Notes under the pieces: model-generated
Told to the model about the DNA's origin: nothing
The model's input: the letters and a program-made list of their open reading frames with translations, nothing else
Databases searched by the model: none
Source: Rhyzopertha dominica
Taxonomy: Eukaryota > Arthropoda > Insecta > Coleoptera > Bostrichidae
DNA: 64,000 nt
Reading direction: 5' to 3'
Assembly: GCA_025024175.1 (NCBI GenBank)
Contig: QCXZ01000138.1
Coordinates: 3,286,002-3,350,001, forward strand
Program-made: the position numbers and the translations under genes
In this document: in pieces, positions 22,291 to 34,828 of the stretch
Layout: each line of letters begins with the position of its first letter
Numbering within the stretch: the first letter of the stretch is position 1

Positions 22291-24984
22291 CATATTCTTG
22301 TTCTTCTTCTGCAATTATTAGCGATAACGATATATGGAAAAAAGCTTTTGATAGCTTCGACCCAAATGAGATAAAACAGCCACTGCTTATGTCCAAAGTA
22401 AAGAAACTTCTTAAGTCATCTCAAAATGTTAGTTACCATTGCGTCATTGCTCATTAGGAATAATACTGTTTTATTATCCCACCATATTTATCATTAAATA
22501 AGAGGTTACTTTTTAAATAAGCATGCGCTGACAAGAAGAAATAATGTCTATTTCTTGTCCTTCTATGTATGCTCCTCGAGGGTTAATTTTTTTAAATTTG
22601 TTCAAACTAGTTGTTAAAGCAGTTATTCCAGTCTTTCGATGAATCTATGAATGCAGCTGCTATAAGGGCTTGCGTCTTCTGATGACCTATATCGTTGTTC
22701 ACGGAGTGCTTACGACTTAGGTCAGAACTGCATTAGGGATGGTTCAATAATTATATATCTGTGCTCCAGAAAAGCCCATCGATCTTACATACAAATTGTA
22801 GCATTATGGCCAGATTTTGACAATTTTTTTAAATACCTGAACGGATGAACTTTTCAACTTGAGATAATCAAACAGCAATGCCCATATTTTCGGGTTCATA
22901 AGAACAAATTTCTGACGTCACCACGAGCGAAGAAAAGCGAACCAGATCATTTAAAGTCTATTTTAATTGCTAGTGAGTTAAGTTTAGTTTTCGAAATAGT
23001 GGTGTATTGAACTAGTTGTGTTTACTTTTACTGGATTTTGGTACTATGTTTAAATAAAGGAAGTTACGTTAACAATATGCATTTCGTTGAAATTTGCTAT
23101 GTAGCTTAACATCAGATATGCATATGAAACTTTGGATATGGAATTATAAAACAATAAAATTCATGGTACGCTTCTAAATATCACAGATGCAACTCCCAGA
23201 ACACAGTGTGTTCACGGCACTACTAAAATTCCAAATATTGGATGAAAGAGTGTCTCTTTACTGGATTACTCAAAAATGTTAAATTGCAATTTTCTTTCAT
23301 ACAGTAATGAACAAACAGCTTTTTGACAAAAAAATCTACATGTTTAAAACGTAGTAGTTAAGGTTCTATTAACCCCACTTGATACAAAACAAAACTTAAG
23401 AGTGAGATAGCTTATAAGACAACGATGCACAATGTTGTTTTAAGGATATTATTTGGATATCATCACCATCAAGTTCGAATTCAGTAAAAGGAAATTAGAA
23501 AGATAAAGCAATGCCCTAAAGATAATACTGATCAAGATTTGAAGATGTCTCGAGCCAGTCTACTCAACATAAGAAATAATAATAAAAGCAACTACCTATA
23601 CTAAAGATGGTATTAATTTCGAGTTCATTTATAAACCCGCACACATCCATATATATTTACCATTCGGGCAAAGCGTATTAAAAAATAAAAAAACAAAAAC
23701 CATGTTATTTACGGTACGTCCGCGAACTCGCTGGAAATTGGTTGACCACCTGGCCCACGGAACGAAATTAGTAGACATCATTTAGAGCTCTCCAAGCTCA
23801 TTTGGCAGGCGCAGCGTTTTATCTATCGTTCCACCGTTTAATCAAGCCAAATGTTTAATTGCAAGTGGGGCGCATTTAAGCTGCACTGGATTGTAGCCGG
23901 CTACGTCAACACTACGTAAGTGAGGTAGATCTGAAGCAAGGCAGCTGTTAATTCTACCTCTAAATAAACCTGTTGGCTACGGTCCACCGCTGGAACTGTA
24001 ACCGAATGCTGCATGGGAATGACAGGTTTAGAAGAAAAAAATATTTGCTTTCAGCGATTTTATCGTTTGTTTATTAGCACTGTTTGTAAAGGCCTCGACT
24101 ATTTTTGACCATATGCACTAAACGTACATGTATTACTGCTTAAATTGTAAAAGTACTGCCTCACTTGAAATAGAAACAAGAACATCTACTAATGGTTGTT
24201 TATTTAAATACTGAAATACCGGTATTATGACAAACAATCTACTGACATAAAATATCATTTTACAGTACTAGTACCATAAAGACTGGTATAATACTCCACG
24301 GATTTTAGACAAGTCGGAAGTTACAAATCTTTGCCAGGATATCTCTTTTCCTGTCATAATGACTTCCTTAAACTTGGTCTTGGCTTCTTGTAGGTCGTTA
24401 TAGATGGCTTATTTTATAAAAACAGTATAATTTATTCTTTAAATATTGTTTTCTTTATCTTTCATTCTTTTCATTCCACCAATTTGATTGATTTTATCCG
24501 ATACCCATGTAAAGCATGTCTTAAGTACTCTGTTATTTTTGTGGGAACCTTTTCCACCGTATGTAGATGCCTAGACACTGGCTGATCGGTTCGTTTATTT
24601 TTTTTTGTAAAATCGCTTATGTTTTATACCTTGCAAACTGTAATTTAACTACAATTCTGGAAACTACATCTTGGATATCATCTATAGTCAGACCTTAAAT
24701 GATATCAGCTCTTGTCCATCAACGCACATAGCAGCGACAAACAGATATCAATGTTTTCCTTTATCAAAAGGATATTAGTATTCATGTTTGATAATACTAA
24801 GACGATAATGGATCCGCTTACAACCTTATTGTACTGTTTTATATTTAATCTGCTTTTGTTTTTTTTAATTTAATAAAGTAGGAATTCTAAAATAGATAGA
24901 CAGCAAATAGTTGATTTGCGAGGGGCGGTTTATTTTACACTTTTGATACTAAGTGACCTCTTCACCCCTACGAGTGCGTTTGCA
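22291..24984. other. Gene-free stretch with a GC-richer island
   Basis: AT-rich apart from 23700-24020, a block of higher complexity that contains homeodomain-type cores (TTTAATTGCAAGTGG, TTTAATCAAG). It may be conserved non-coding DNA; this is inference. No protein motif. Confidence 0.3.
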
Positions 24985-25145
24985 GACCACAAATTTTGGC
25001 TTGCTGCTCCTTACCATTGAGCGTCCGACTGGAGTCTGGAGTGGTAGTGCAAAGAGCGAGCATAATGAAAGCAGGAATTGCATACTGTTGTCTTTACCGA
25101 TGAATGGAGATTCTGTCTGAGCACGCCCGATGGTTGGAACGAGTG
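24985..25145 (+). pseudogene. Tc1-like transposase fragment
   Basis: In frame near 25075-25140 the plus strand reads LHTVVFTDEWRFCLSTPDG, the first catalytic block of Tc1 transposases (VVFTDESRFCLxxxDGR). The upstream bases can be read in other frames as a degraded RLEWCRxR-type segment. The fragment covers about 50 codons. S of DESRF has become W. No other part of the element is visible. Confidence 0.65.
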
Positions 25146-26277
25146 TGCGGATATATGATTAAAGTTCTAGTTAATTGGTATATATTTTTTTAGGTTCTTA
25201 CAGTTTTATTCCCTTCTCTTATTTAATGTTTAAATTACTTATATCAGTATATTATAAAAGAAAAACTTTTAAAACTCTAATTTCAAGTGTAATAAAATCA
25301 TGTTTGCGATCTGCAAACTGGAAAAATGAACTATACGTTGCCTAACAAACAGTAGGTCCTGTTTAGGGCCTTTATTACGGTTAGTTCTTGCAAATGCCAC
25401 GGTAATGTGATAAAGTCAAACTCTCGTGATTCAGCTTTTATTTCTCAAGATCCTTTTTTTTCATTTTGCGCACTTTGTCGTAAAATACAATGCTAGGTGG
25501 TGCAAATGTTTTTTAGAGCAACTGATTCATATTTTTCTGGCGAATGCAATACAAAATTTGATAAGTGTCTTCTTACCCTTGGTAATATTATCCAATTATT
25601 TTTGTCAAAATATTGAAGTCAATTTAGTATCCAAAATTTAAATTCAATGAAATTCTAAAACTAATAAACTGAAACGATAATCGCATAAATGTTCCAACTG
25701 AACTTTAAAAGGAAAAGCACCGCATGAGTTCTGTGCTAAACAGGAATCATCCACATTGAATTCAGGTATCGAGTGCGCTTTAAATTTTTGGAGTAACATG
25801 CTTGCCACGAACACAAACACGAACTACTAATTTGTGGTAAAACTGCCCAAAAAAATAATATCGTCCGCATAAGGTAGGTGCACTACACTAACTTAATGAA
25901 AAGGTCCAGATCGCATTTTGCAGTTTTACGAAAACGTGTAATGATCCTGAGAAATACCTTGGTTCTAACAGGATGATCATCGCTCTATTTTGGCGCTGGA
26001 GATAATACTTCAGACAATACAAAGGTGAACAAGGTGGAACCAATACTAAATATGTTCAGCGCGTTCACCTTTTTGTGGAATCACTAAAACACCAAATTTA
26101 TAATAACAGGCATCAAGATTTTCAAGGGTTCAAAGTGTAATTTGTGTTTTTATTAGCTGTTTCAGTTCTAGTTTAATTAAAATTTGAGAATGAAATATTA
26201 TCTACTTAATATTTCTTTTTTGACAAAACCGATTAAATGATCTCATCGAATGACAGAAAAAAACGAACGATTCAGCT
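25146..26277. other. Gene-free stretch
   Basis: Nothing recognised. The open frame 25426-25641 has no motif. Confidence 0.3.
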
Positions 26278-26362
26278 GCAAATGCGCCAGATGGCGTTCA
26301 ATAGTGTTAAACGTCGTAAACTTTGATGTATATATGCCACTTTGACCTGGAATTTAAATAGG
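26278..26362 (+). repeat. Repeated leader upstream of tRNA-like sequence, copy 1
   Basis: About 85 bases starting GCAAATGCGC and including ACTTTGATGTATATATGCC are shared with 48521-48603 at the same distance upstream of the second tRNA-like sequence. The shared leader shows that leader and tRNA-like body were duplicated together. Confidence 0.8.
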
Positions 26363-26435
26363 GCATTGAAGGTGCAGTGGTTAGCACGTTTGACTAGTAA
26401 TCAAAAGGTCCCGGGTTCAAACCCTGGTCAAAGCA
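26363..26435 (+). tRNA. tRNA-Thr(AGT)-like sequence, possibly a SINE or tRNA relic
   Basis: A 73-base sequence folds as a canonical cloverleaf. Acceptor GCATTGA pairs with TCAAAGC with one A-A mismatch. The D stem is GTGC/GCAC with loop AGTGGTTA. The anticodon stem is TTTGA/TCAAA with loop CTAGTAA (anticodon AGT). The variable loop is AGGTC, and the T arm is CCGGG-TTCAAAC-CCTGG. The internal B box GGTTCAAACCC is intact. TTTTT at 26444-26448 is a good polymerase III terminator. Odd points: position 8 is A rather than U, and CCA is not encoded, as expected for a nuclear sequence. Its conserved upstream leader argues for a repeat family rather than a conventional gene. Confidence 0.6.
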
Positions 26436-26448
26436 GGGAATACTTTTT

Positions 26449-27984
26449 CAGTACATCGCTGTTACCCCTATAAATACTAGTAAGAGCACTACAAGAGCTT
26501 TCCTCGGCGATCACAGCATTAGGCAATACCGATACGATGTGTGAACTCTTCTTAATAAATTAGCCAACAGGTAAGGTTCTACACCAAATAGCACCTCGTT
26601 CAAGCGCTAGAAAAGAGGACTAATTTAAATCAAGTAAATTATTTCAAAACCGGTTGAGCTTTTTGCTCGTTTGTATGGCAAGGAGATAACTATATTACAT
26701 CTCCTCTCATTGCCGTATAATATTTCAATCTTGTGTTCGTGTGATTCATGGAGCACTCTCAATGACCTGTACACAGACAACTATTACCGCATATTAACCA
26801 GTAACATTTTTACGTAACCTTGAACCGAGTTCTCGTTAATGAAGCTTGCATGTTGTGTGGCATACATATACGGAGTGTAAAATGCATACTAATGTCATAA
26901 CCATTGCTGAAGAAACTTGCTGCGATTAATAAATCGTGATTTTTAAACTACATCTGTATGTGATTAAGAGAGGTTGCGTCCTTTTGCACAACGCTTCGCG
27001 AATTGTTGTGTGGCTAGGAGAACTTTTTGCATTTTCAGTCCGTAATTGCCTACAACTAAACACTTCGGAATTAACAACTACAACAACTGAAGCGCACCGA
27101 AAAACCCGTTTATCAAACCTTTTAAATCGGTGAGCGCTAATTCGCGATGAGTGGACAATACGGATCTTACCGGATAAAAATGTCGTCCAAAATAACAGCG
27201 TCCCCAATAATCGCGCCACCGACAGCGTGATTGATCGCATTAACTTTTTGAGAGGAAGGGGAAACACGTATATTAAACAAATAACGTAGAACTTCGCAAT
27301 TTGTTTTGATTTACTCGACTGTGTCCTAGCAGGCATGTTATTATTGGCCATCTTGGTCTAGCGCTGCGCGCGCCTGGAATTTCAATATGTGGCCACAAAT
27401 TTTCCAGGTTCCTGGGTACGTTGCTCTCGCGTATATTTCCTTTTCATTGGATCATCACGCAGGCCAAGGAGACGGTCCAATATTGAACACAAATCTGTAG
27501 CAATTTCGAGGCGATTTCAGTATTTAAGGTGTTCCAAGAATGGGGGAGATGTTCGAAATGTCTGGCGGTGTCTAATCCTCCCTTATTGGTATAAATTTCA
27601 TTCGAAGTAGCCTACACCATGCCCATCAGGCTGTAAGAAAACTGACGTGACTCGGTAACACCTAATCTAAAAGAACAATTCCTCTCAATCATAAAGCATT
27701 CGTTAATTTCAAAATACAAGCTACCTGAAGTCGATTCACCGAGGCCAGCAGCAGCTTTCTGTTAAAGCAGTCATCAACTTATCGAGATTAGCTTTTGGAT
27801 TCACTTTTAACAATTTCCGACAACTGCACATCCGAGTTTAAGTGAAGTAACTGTGTGGTGCTATTCACTACATAATGCCTTGATTCGCTATAGTCACTAT
27901 TTAATGAAAGATGTGCAAAATTTCGCGATATTGTAGGACGTAGTGACAGCATTCCTGCGATAATCTTCAGTCTTTTCACATTAA
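26449..27984. other. Gene-free stretch with GC-richer blocks
   Basis: Blocks at about 26990-27360 and 27360-27600 are richer in C+G. A 141-codon antisense open frame (26926-27351) has no recognisable motif and its composition follows the island, so I treat it as chance. Confidence 0.3.
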
Positions 27985-28800
27985 ATAGTATTAAATAGTT
28001 TGAGGATCAATCCATCTTTCCACACAGTATCATAGGCCGCTGATAAGTCTATGAACACAACTCCAGTTTTCAATCGTTTCTGGAAACCAGCTTCAGCATA
28101 TATTGTTAGAGCCAGAACTTGGTCACAGCAACTTCTGTTCTTCCTAAAACATGCTTGTTCCTTCAGAAGTGGGTCTTCAATATAATAGGTCCTATTTTCT
28201 GGTAAAGTAACTTCTCTAGTGAGCAGACACTCAGGAGGGCAATGGGTCGGTAACTTCCTGCTTCACTTGGAAGTTTTCCAGGCTTTAAAGCAGCAATCAC
28301 CTTTGTTTTCTGAAAACGTACATGTATATAAAATATTATTCTAGAACAATCACAACCATTTCAAAGCATTCGGCCCCAAGTTTTTCAAGAATTCTGGGTA
28401 AATACCATCAAAACCAGCAGCTTTTTGCGCTTTCAGAGCACAAGCAGCTTGCCCAAGTTGTTCCAATGAGAAAAATTGTGACAACTCTACTGAAGGTTCG
28501 TATCTTATTCTCAACTGACGAAGTTTTTCCTTCATCTTTTTTAATTCTTCCGTAGTTATTTGAACAGAATTTGNGATATTAACCAGGCGAGAAGCTCCCA
28601 CATTAGGCGAAATTAATGATGTTTGTTTATGAGTTTCATTAACGGTTGGTTCTAATTTTTTCAGCAGGTTCCAACTGTTGCGACTGGAGTGGATGAAGTT
28701 CATGCTCTGTAAGTAGCAAGTACCACGTGGGGCCACAAATACGTGTGATGGCATGACGTGGAGTAGCTTTGCGTTGCGTAGCATAAGTGTGCTAGCTTAT
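27985..28800 (-). pseudogene. Non-LTR reverse transcriptase relic (jockey-like, N-terminal RT half)
   Basis: The minus strand from 28784 opens with the pre-RT segment (YEPSVELSQFFSLEQLG, then KAAGFDGIYPEFLKNLG at about 28400). After a break it continues AALKPGKLPSEAGSYRPIALLS (28290-28230). It then continues in shifted frame KEQACFRKNRSCCDQVLALT, and GVVFIDLSAAYDTVW with the first catalytic aspartate (about 28060-28020). It stops abruptly at about 27985 before motif 4, so the YADD box is lost. At least two frameshifts and one stop are present. It is a different lineage from the 5.2-kb element. Confidence 0.75.
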
Positions 28801-28831
28801 CCTTCACGTTTTATGATAAAATTGCTTGATA

Positions 28832-29475
28832 GATTCTTCTGGATTTCGATGGCTTCCTTGTACAGTCTCGGCCAGAATCTCGCTTCCCTTGACAGCATTT
28901 GTGCGTGATATGGCCAGTCTCAATTCGGTGTTCTGCTACAGCCGACCTGTCACATTACTGGTCTCTGGTGTCCCTGATGTGCTCCTTGATTCCCGTGCTG
29001 ATGTGCCTTCCAGTTTGGCAGATTTAAACCTTCCCACAGTTGCATGGGATGCTATACACACCCATGAAGATGGTGTTTATCTGATGTTTTCTCATCAACC
29101 ATCCGATCTTATCTGTACATCCATTGGCGTAGGGCAGGTATGCTACAGCGATGTGCTCTTCTGGTTCCTTCCTCCGTGGTTGCATGTTGATAGCTTTCTC
29201 AATCCGTGCCTTAGGATATCTGTTCTTCTGTAGTGCTCTGCGTAGATGTTCTAATTCCTCTTCTAGGTGGTCTGGTTCGCTTGTCACCATCACATCCAGG
29301 AAGGGTAGTGCATCATTGGTCTCCACCTCCATCGTGAATTGTATGGCGCTGTGAATGTTATTTAGAAGATCCAGGAACTCTTTATATTCTGTTCTCCATG
29401 TGGCCAGACGTGAAAGTGTCGTCGACGTATCTAAACAAACGCTTAGGTTGAAGGCGTGCCGATGCCAAAGCCTTC
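28832..29475 (-). pseudogene. Penelope-like element: RT C-terminus, linker and GIY-YIG start (copy C)
   Basis: The minus strand enters with RLQPKRLFRYVDDTFTS (29465-29415), the YVDD catalytic box of a Penelope-type reverse transcriptase. After a frame change it reads ALPFLDVMVTSEPDHLEEELEH and the linker PRRKEPEEHIAVAYLPY. At 29070-29024 it has MGVYSIPCNCGKV, the start of the GIY-YIG module. The rest of the nuclease (28832-29020) is present in other frames. It abuts the jockey-like relic at its downstream side, the two being separated by about 30 bases. Truncated at both ends. Confidence 0.8.
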
Positions 29476-29655
29476 AAACCAAAATATATTGATGCCATCT
29501 GTTTAAATTTGTTGTCCAACAGAGGGAATATAAGCACAGATCTGATTGATACGTTGGTTATGACCATGACTGGAATCAATGGAGCAAAGATATTTATCCG
29601 CCTTGCTCATATTTTGCTTCAGAAATTTTAGCGGTTCTGTAGTACTGACAGGCCT
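29476..29655. other. Unassigned spacer
   Basis: Short stretch upstream of Penelope copy C with no homology to the other copies; nothing recognised. Confidence 0.3.
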
Positions 29656-30420
29656 TTAAGAAATAAAACCACACATGATATAGCTTCTCATCCTGTTCAG
29701 CTCCTGGCCCGAAAACACTTTCCCGAGCCTGCAGTTAGATAAAACGAGAGACCTCTGTGATGTACGACATTCAGCCTCATTTTCCTCAAACGACCGTCGC
29801 AGCAGGTAGGGCGCTAACGTGAAAACGCGATTACCGGTATGTACAGTCGAGTTATCAAGGGGCCCTATCGCAGCTCCATCTTGCACGTGCTCCCAGCACG
29901 GCAGACGACTCATTCCTCAGGCGTTATTTAATCCGGTAGAAAGAAGAGCATTAATTCGTCAAGCGTGACGGGCTTCACGCCACTGAACGGTAGGAGAGTG
30001 TCCCGGTGAGATAAACGCGGTGTATATTCTAAATAGCGGCGGATTTATTTCGCACTTGCACAGTGGAGAGAGAAACCCCCGGCATTCTTTTTTGACCTCT
30101 TTTCCATATTTTATTTCCCCGCCACTTCCCGCTGCCAACCGGGGGATTAAATAAATGTAAATCTATCTGCGCCGCGCGGTGACGTAATCGAATGGTCTGT
30201 GAACTTGAAAAAAGCGGTACGGCCGATGCGTCAAACGTAAACTGTTGGTCAAGGTCGCCTTGCTTGTAATAATGGGGAACGGGGGGAGGTGAGGCGGATT
30301 TTTGCGGTAGGTCTGCTCCAAGCCATTGTGTAAGTTGGCGTGACCAATAGATGGGGTATGTTGTTGTTTTCATTTCAAAATGAGCACCATCGGGAAATCC
30401 CTTGTTTTTGCCACTTTGTT
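29656..30420. other. GC-richer non-coding island
   Basis: High-complexity sequence with CpG-containing words (GCGCCGCGCGGTGACG near 30170) and a G-rich run, GGGGAACGGGGGGAGG, near 30271. A 114-codon antisense frame (30029-30373) shows no known domain. It may be conserved regulatory DNA; not demonstrated. Confidence 0.3.
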
Positions 30421-33420
30421 ATAAATATTAATTAGCCTTCGTTCTCAGTTACCTATCTATTCACACATCGCGAAATTAGCGGGCGCATTTCTTCATTTTG
30501 GAGGGCAAAGGTTCCAAAGTTTGCCTTCATTGCATTGGCAAACCTAAGATGATCGGACAAGAACACAGGCAAAGTCCGAAATTTCCAATAATTTCGGACT
30601 TTGAATAGGCACAGCTAGGTATGACTGCATAGCGTACTTTGCCGGTAACAGATATAATGGGTGGAGTTAAAGAATTGTTAGTACATTGTTACAAATAAAA
30701 ACACGAACAGCCTGCAGTACATCTATACCTGAACTGGTAGAGAGCTTAAAAATAACGTGTGATAGAACTGGAAACGAGACAATATTCTTAATTCCAAAGA
30801 TTGACAATTTAATGCCAGACTATATCATTACACTCTATTGATGCGAATTTCCTGGACTTTTTCTTGTAGCTCTTATGTTATGCGAATTCGGCTCGACTGT
30901 TAAAACAGCACTGCCTCAAAAATAACTATAAAATCAGAATCACAAGTACTGACAAAATATCAATCTCTTAAGATACCTTAATAATATTATGAAGATCGGG
31001 AAGAGCAACAGATTAAGTCGTAAAACTGTCTGCAACCACAATTTCTGCAATCGCCTATCGGATGCTTTTGAAAAGTACTAATTCATATAATTTTTTGCCA
31101 AATATGGATGGTATGAGTTATAACATGAAGATGAGGAGAATGAGCTAAGTCGATTTTGGTATTTCAAGAAAATTAAGGACAAACAACGACAAAGATAATA
31201 AATCACTTCAATTCTTTAGTCATTAGATGGTGAGCAGAGCTCATATTTAGACGGGCTAGTATGGTGTCTTCTCACCAATCTTACGGAGCTATTTTTAACA
31301 TGAAGTTAAATATAGCTTTCGTAACACCTGCAGCTTAAACGGTTTTGGTGCCCAATAAGGCTATTCAGAATTTTTAAGTGTTGGTTCCAACAGTTTATTA
31401 CAGTAGGAAATATGCCTGCATACACGTTACTGTACACAAAACCCCAAAATTTTTAGTGACTTTTAAATAAATTAAGTACAAAATTCGTTTTAAAGAGAAA
31501 GGCTAGTGCGTGACCTAGGTAATATGCGTGCAATTTTCAACAACGACACCGTACAAAATAATAAGGTGAAAAACAACAGTTTTACAGCCTTAAAAATAAA
31601 TAATTTTATGTTTCCAGCATAAGTTTCTTGCGGCATCTTTTTCCTAACCTCTTTTGGCGCGCAAACTTTATATCATAATACAATAAATTTAAATTATATT
31701 TGAAATTTTACCGTTTTGTTTGTGCTGTTAGGGTTCCATAAGTAATAGAGAATCCGGTGCAATAATGCCGAAGAAAATATCGACTTCATTTCAAAATAAG
31801 GAAACCAGAAAGTGTAAAAAAGGAATCTGAAGTATTTAATGAAAGAAAAAAATGCACTTAGACAAAGCACGCTATAGCTATGAATGATGTTTATTCAAAA
31901 CGTCAACGGGTAGTCAGACGCTACCCAACTTTTTTATATTTGCGCAGAAATAATTCCAAAACGAGTCCAATGAAATTCTGTCCCTCTTACACGATATCAT
32001 GTTATTTCTTATAAAAGTTCTATACAACTGAATTGAAGTAATTAGAACCATGAGATATAAAACCTCCTCTAACTATTTTATACGAAGCAATATCCATATT
32101 CTCACGGTCATTTGAAGAACTGGTAGCGAAAATGTATACTACATAATAACTTTACTCCTCCAACAACGAGATATTTTATTATCCTCGTAAAGATCATCAT
32201 GGAGTTTCAGATTTTTTCGTTCTTCAGCAATTTTCTTTTCTAAGTAATGCAGCTCCAATTTCCGCCAAGAAAGCAAGATATCAAGACTGCTTACTAGAAG
32301 CACATGACTTTTGCATACAGTTACGTACAACCTGGAGTTAAACCTGTTTTTTTTAAATTGCAAATATGATTGTCTCATCAGCACATAGACTATTATTGTA
32401 AGAAAAGCTGTCAGAAAACTGTGATATTAAATAAATGATTTACTTCGCAGATAAGAAAACAAATAAAGTATTGAACCCAATAGCAACAATAAACATTGCA
32501 GAAAACAATAAAGTTTAATGTACCATTCAAAAGCACAAATACGGTTAATAAAAACTTAAACTTAAAGGGTGTAAAATTTTGAGTGTTACGTATATTTTAC
32601 ATAATCACAAACACCAAGTGTAAGTTTAATTCTAAAAGTGAAGTAGGAATTGATAAAAATGTTATTGGCAGTAAGGCAAGGTCTTACTTCACACCTGAGC
32701 ATTTAACAACGACCTTTACAGTTACGTAGTGTAAGTTCACATACTCGTAAAAGAAATGTTAACTATATTTATAACAGAACGTATTCTAGCACCTATAACA
32801 CTACAAACTCGATGATAATTAGTGGTAATAATAAGAAACCTGCATGTTTTTCTTTAACGTGGGTACAACTCACTACATTCAAAACTTCGAATACATTTAA
32901 GCGATACCTACAGTTTCAAAACGTAACCAACGCTTTAATTCAACATTTTTTTTAAAAAGAGTAACCGGCAGTTTTAATAAAATAAAAAGTGCACATAAAA
33001 GTGAAAACAGAATTAATTGAAAACTGTCTAATAGGTCTAATAGGTGAAGTAACAATAAAAATATTTATATAAGTACCTATAAAAATAAGAAAAAAAGTAG
33101 CAAATATAGTTGAAACTTAAGGATTATTGCTAACCTTTCATGTTATGACATCGTCTCATCATTTTTTTTATCTTAAGGTTTTTATATTTGCAACAATGAG
33201 CCACCGTATACTGCTTTATCTATCGCAGTTATTAATCAAATACTTCTTGCTTATCAACCCCAGCCTTCACAATTTAAAACTGATTACTGAAAAAAAAATA
33301 ACTACATCCAGACCGCAACCCAACCATAATATTTATATTTACGAACCCAACCTAGAAGCCTAAAATACAGATTTTGCACAACGCTAAGCCAGTCAGCACA
33401 TAAAAGGTAAATGAGTATAC
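30421..33420. other. Gene-free stretch with perfect hairpin
   Basis: The arms CAAAGTCCGAAAT (30570-30582) and ATTTCGGACTTTG (30591-30603) are exact complements around eight bases. The remainder is AT-rich; no protein or RNA gene recognised. Confidence 0.4.
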
Positions 33421-33860
33421 AAATAATCAGGGAGGTGGCCAGGAAACCAACAACGCTAATCGGGAGGCTGTATAAAATAATATGCGCGAAGTTAATCCCT
33501 TGTAATAGTATCCATTTCGGACCCGAATGGCGGTCCGATTGGTCTGCGGGGAGCAGTTAAAATGCTCCATTAATAATTATTGTTACATCGACCAAAAAGC
33601 CGAATGCATGCCCCAACGTTTCAATAAGTGTCAGACCGGACCGACTGGGACGTTCATCAAAACCGTCAAAGACAATGGGCCGCGTGGCAATGGTAACGCC
33701 GGCCAAGGCCAACTGGTACTAGATTATTTAATGCTTGACCGATGTATCCCTTGGTACGAAATTTTCGAAAAGCGCATGTCCGGTGCAATTTGCTATGCAA
33801 AATATGCAGCCAGTTGCTGCGGGATCGATAAGAACTGCTTTATTTATTTAAAATAGTTGA
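33421..33860. other. GC-richer island with unassigned 109-codon frame
   Basis: Balanced-composition block in an AT-rich region. A plus-strand frame (33527-33856) is open for 109 codons and has several cysteines, but I recognise no domain, signal sequence or splice pattern. Conserved non-coding DNA is as likely as an exon. Confidence 0.25.
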
Positions 33861-34828
33861 TTATGTAACGAAGTTTCAGAAATAGACGTACAGTTTCAAA
33901 ACATACTGTGATAAAATTTGTAGAAACATGAAGTCACAGGATCACTGACATTTTTAGGTTATTTTAATTCGAAAATTTTAGATTTTCGCAACGAATTAAG
34001 TAAAAAATGCATAACTGCTAACAGTGGCTGTATTTGGAGATACAGTGTTATTATTAATGTCACTTCAGACCCTAAAACTGTGCTACTTGACTGACACTCA
34101 GGTTGGACGTTTAGGACCTTTGTCGGGACGCGGGACATTCTGATGAAAATCAGGACCGTCCCGCCGAAATCGAGACGTCTGGCGACCCTAAACCTTATCT
34201 ATGTTGTAACTGTTTTTTTGCGCCATTTGGGATACAGATATTTGATTTTTTTAATATTGATATTTGCAGTGCGCTGCATAAAACTGTATATCTCTAAAGA
34301 CAAAAAAGATGGAAAGTTGCTGTTTTCCACTTAGATANTTTAAATTTAGCAATACTCAATCATGGGTGNCTTCAGATTTGCTTGTTGATTGTTAATTATT
34401 TTAGTTTTGTCATGTAAAACGTAGGCACCAGTTTCCATTGCGCAGAAGATGACCTTTTTTAATAATATTAAAAGTCTCGATAATATTCGAAATATGATAA
34501 TTCGATATATCAATAATTCTAATTATTGAATAATCTAACAATCAATATTTTAATTATGGGTTTGTAGTGCAAAGTAACGTTAATCGTATTTTGCAAAGCA
34601 GAACACAGCAACATTTCACATTTAGTAATTTGTTTTCTAATAGAGGGTACAAACTTGTAAATGCCAAAAACTATGACTCAATTTAAATCTAAATATATAT
34701 AAGTGTGTTTTTAATTTTAGTACAGAACTATTCGACTGACCGATAATTTGAATCACCGATATATCCGATATTAGAAAAATAATTTATAGTATTCGATATA
34801 CCGATATCGATAATTTTATAGATAAAGT
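33861..34828. other. Gene-free stretch with possible hAT-type terminal sequence and TATCGATA-rich tract
   Basis: At 34110-34190 the words GGGACG, CCGTCCCGCC and, at the end, CAGACG/GGGTCGCC (reverse strand) resemble the terminal part of a hAT-type transposon. The block contains nested complementary arms 34130-34136/34158-34164 and 34140-34144/34149-34153. From 34480 to 34810 the sequence is rich in ATCGATA/CGATAT words. Neither is assigned with confidence. Confidence 0.3.

Noticed and set aside
26926..27351. 141-codon antisense open frame
   Set aside because: No family motif; the codon pattern looks random and the frame coincides with a GC-richer block.
30029..30373. 114-codon antisense open frame
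   Set aside because: No recognisable motif or homology I could name; better explained by the GC-richer island.
33527..33856. 109-codon cysteine-containing open frame as a host gene
   Set aside because: No recognisable domain, signal peptide or splice pattern, and it lies in a GC-richer island where chance open frames are longer. Not enough to call a gene.
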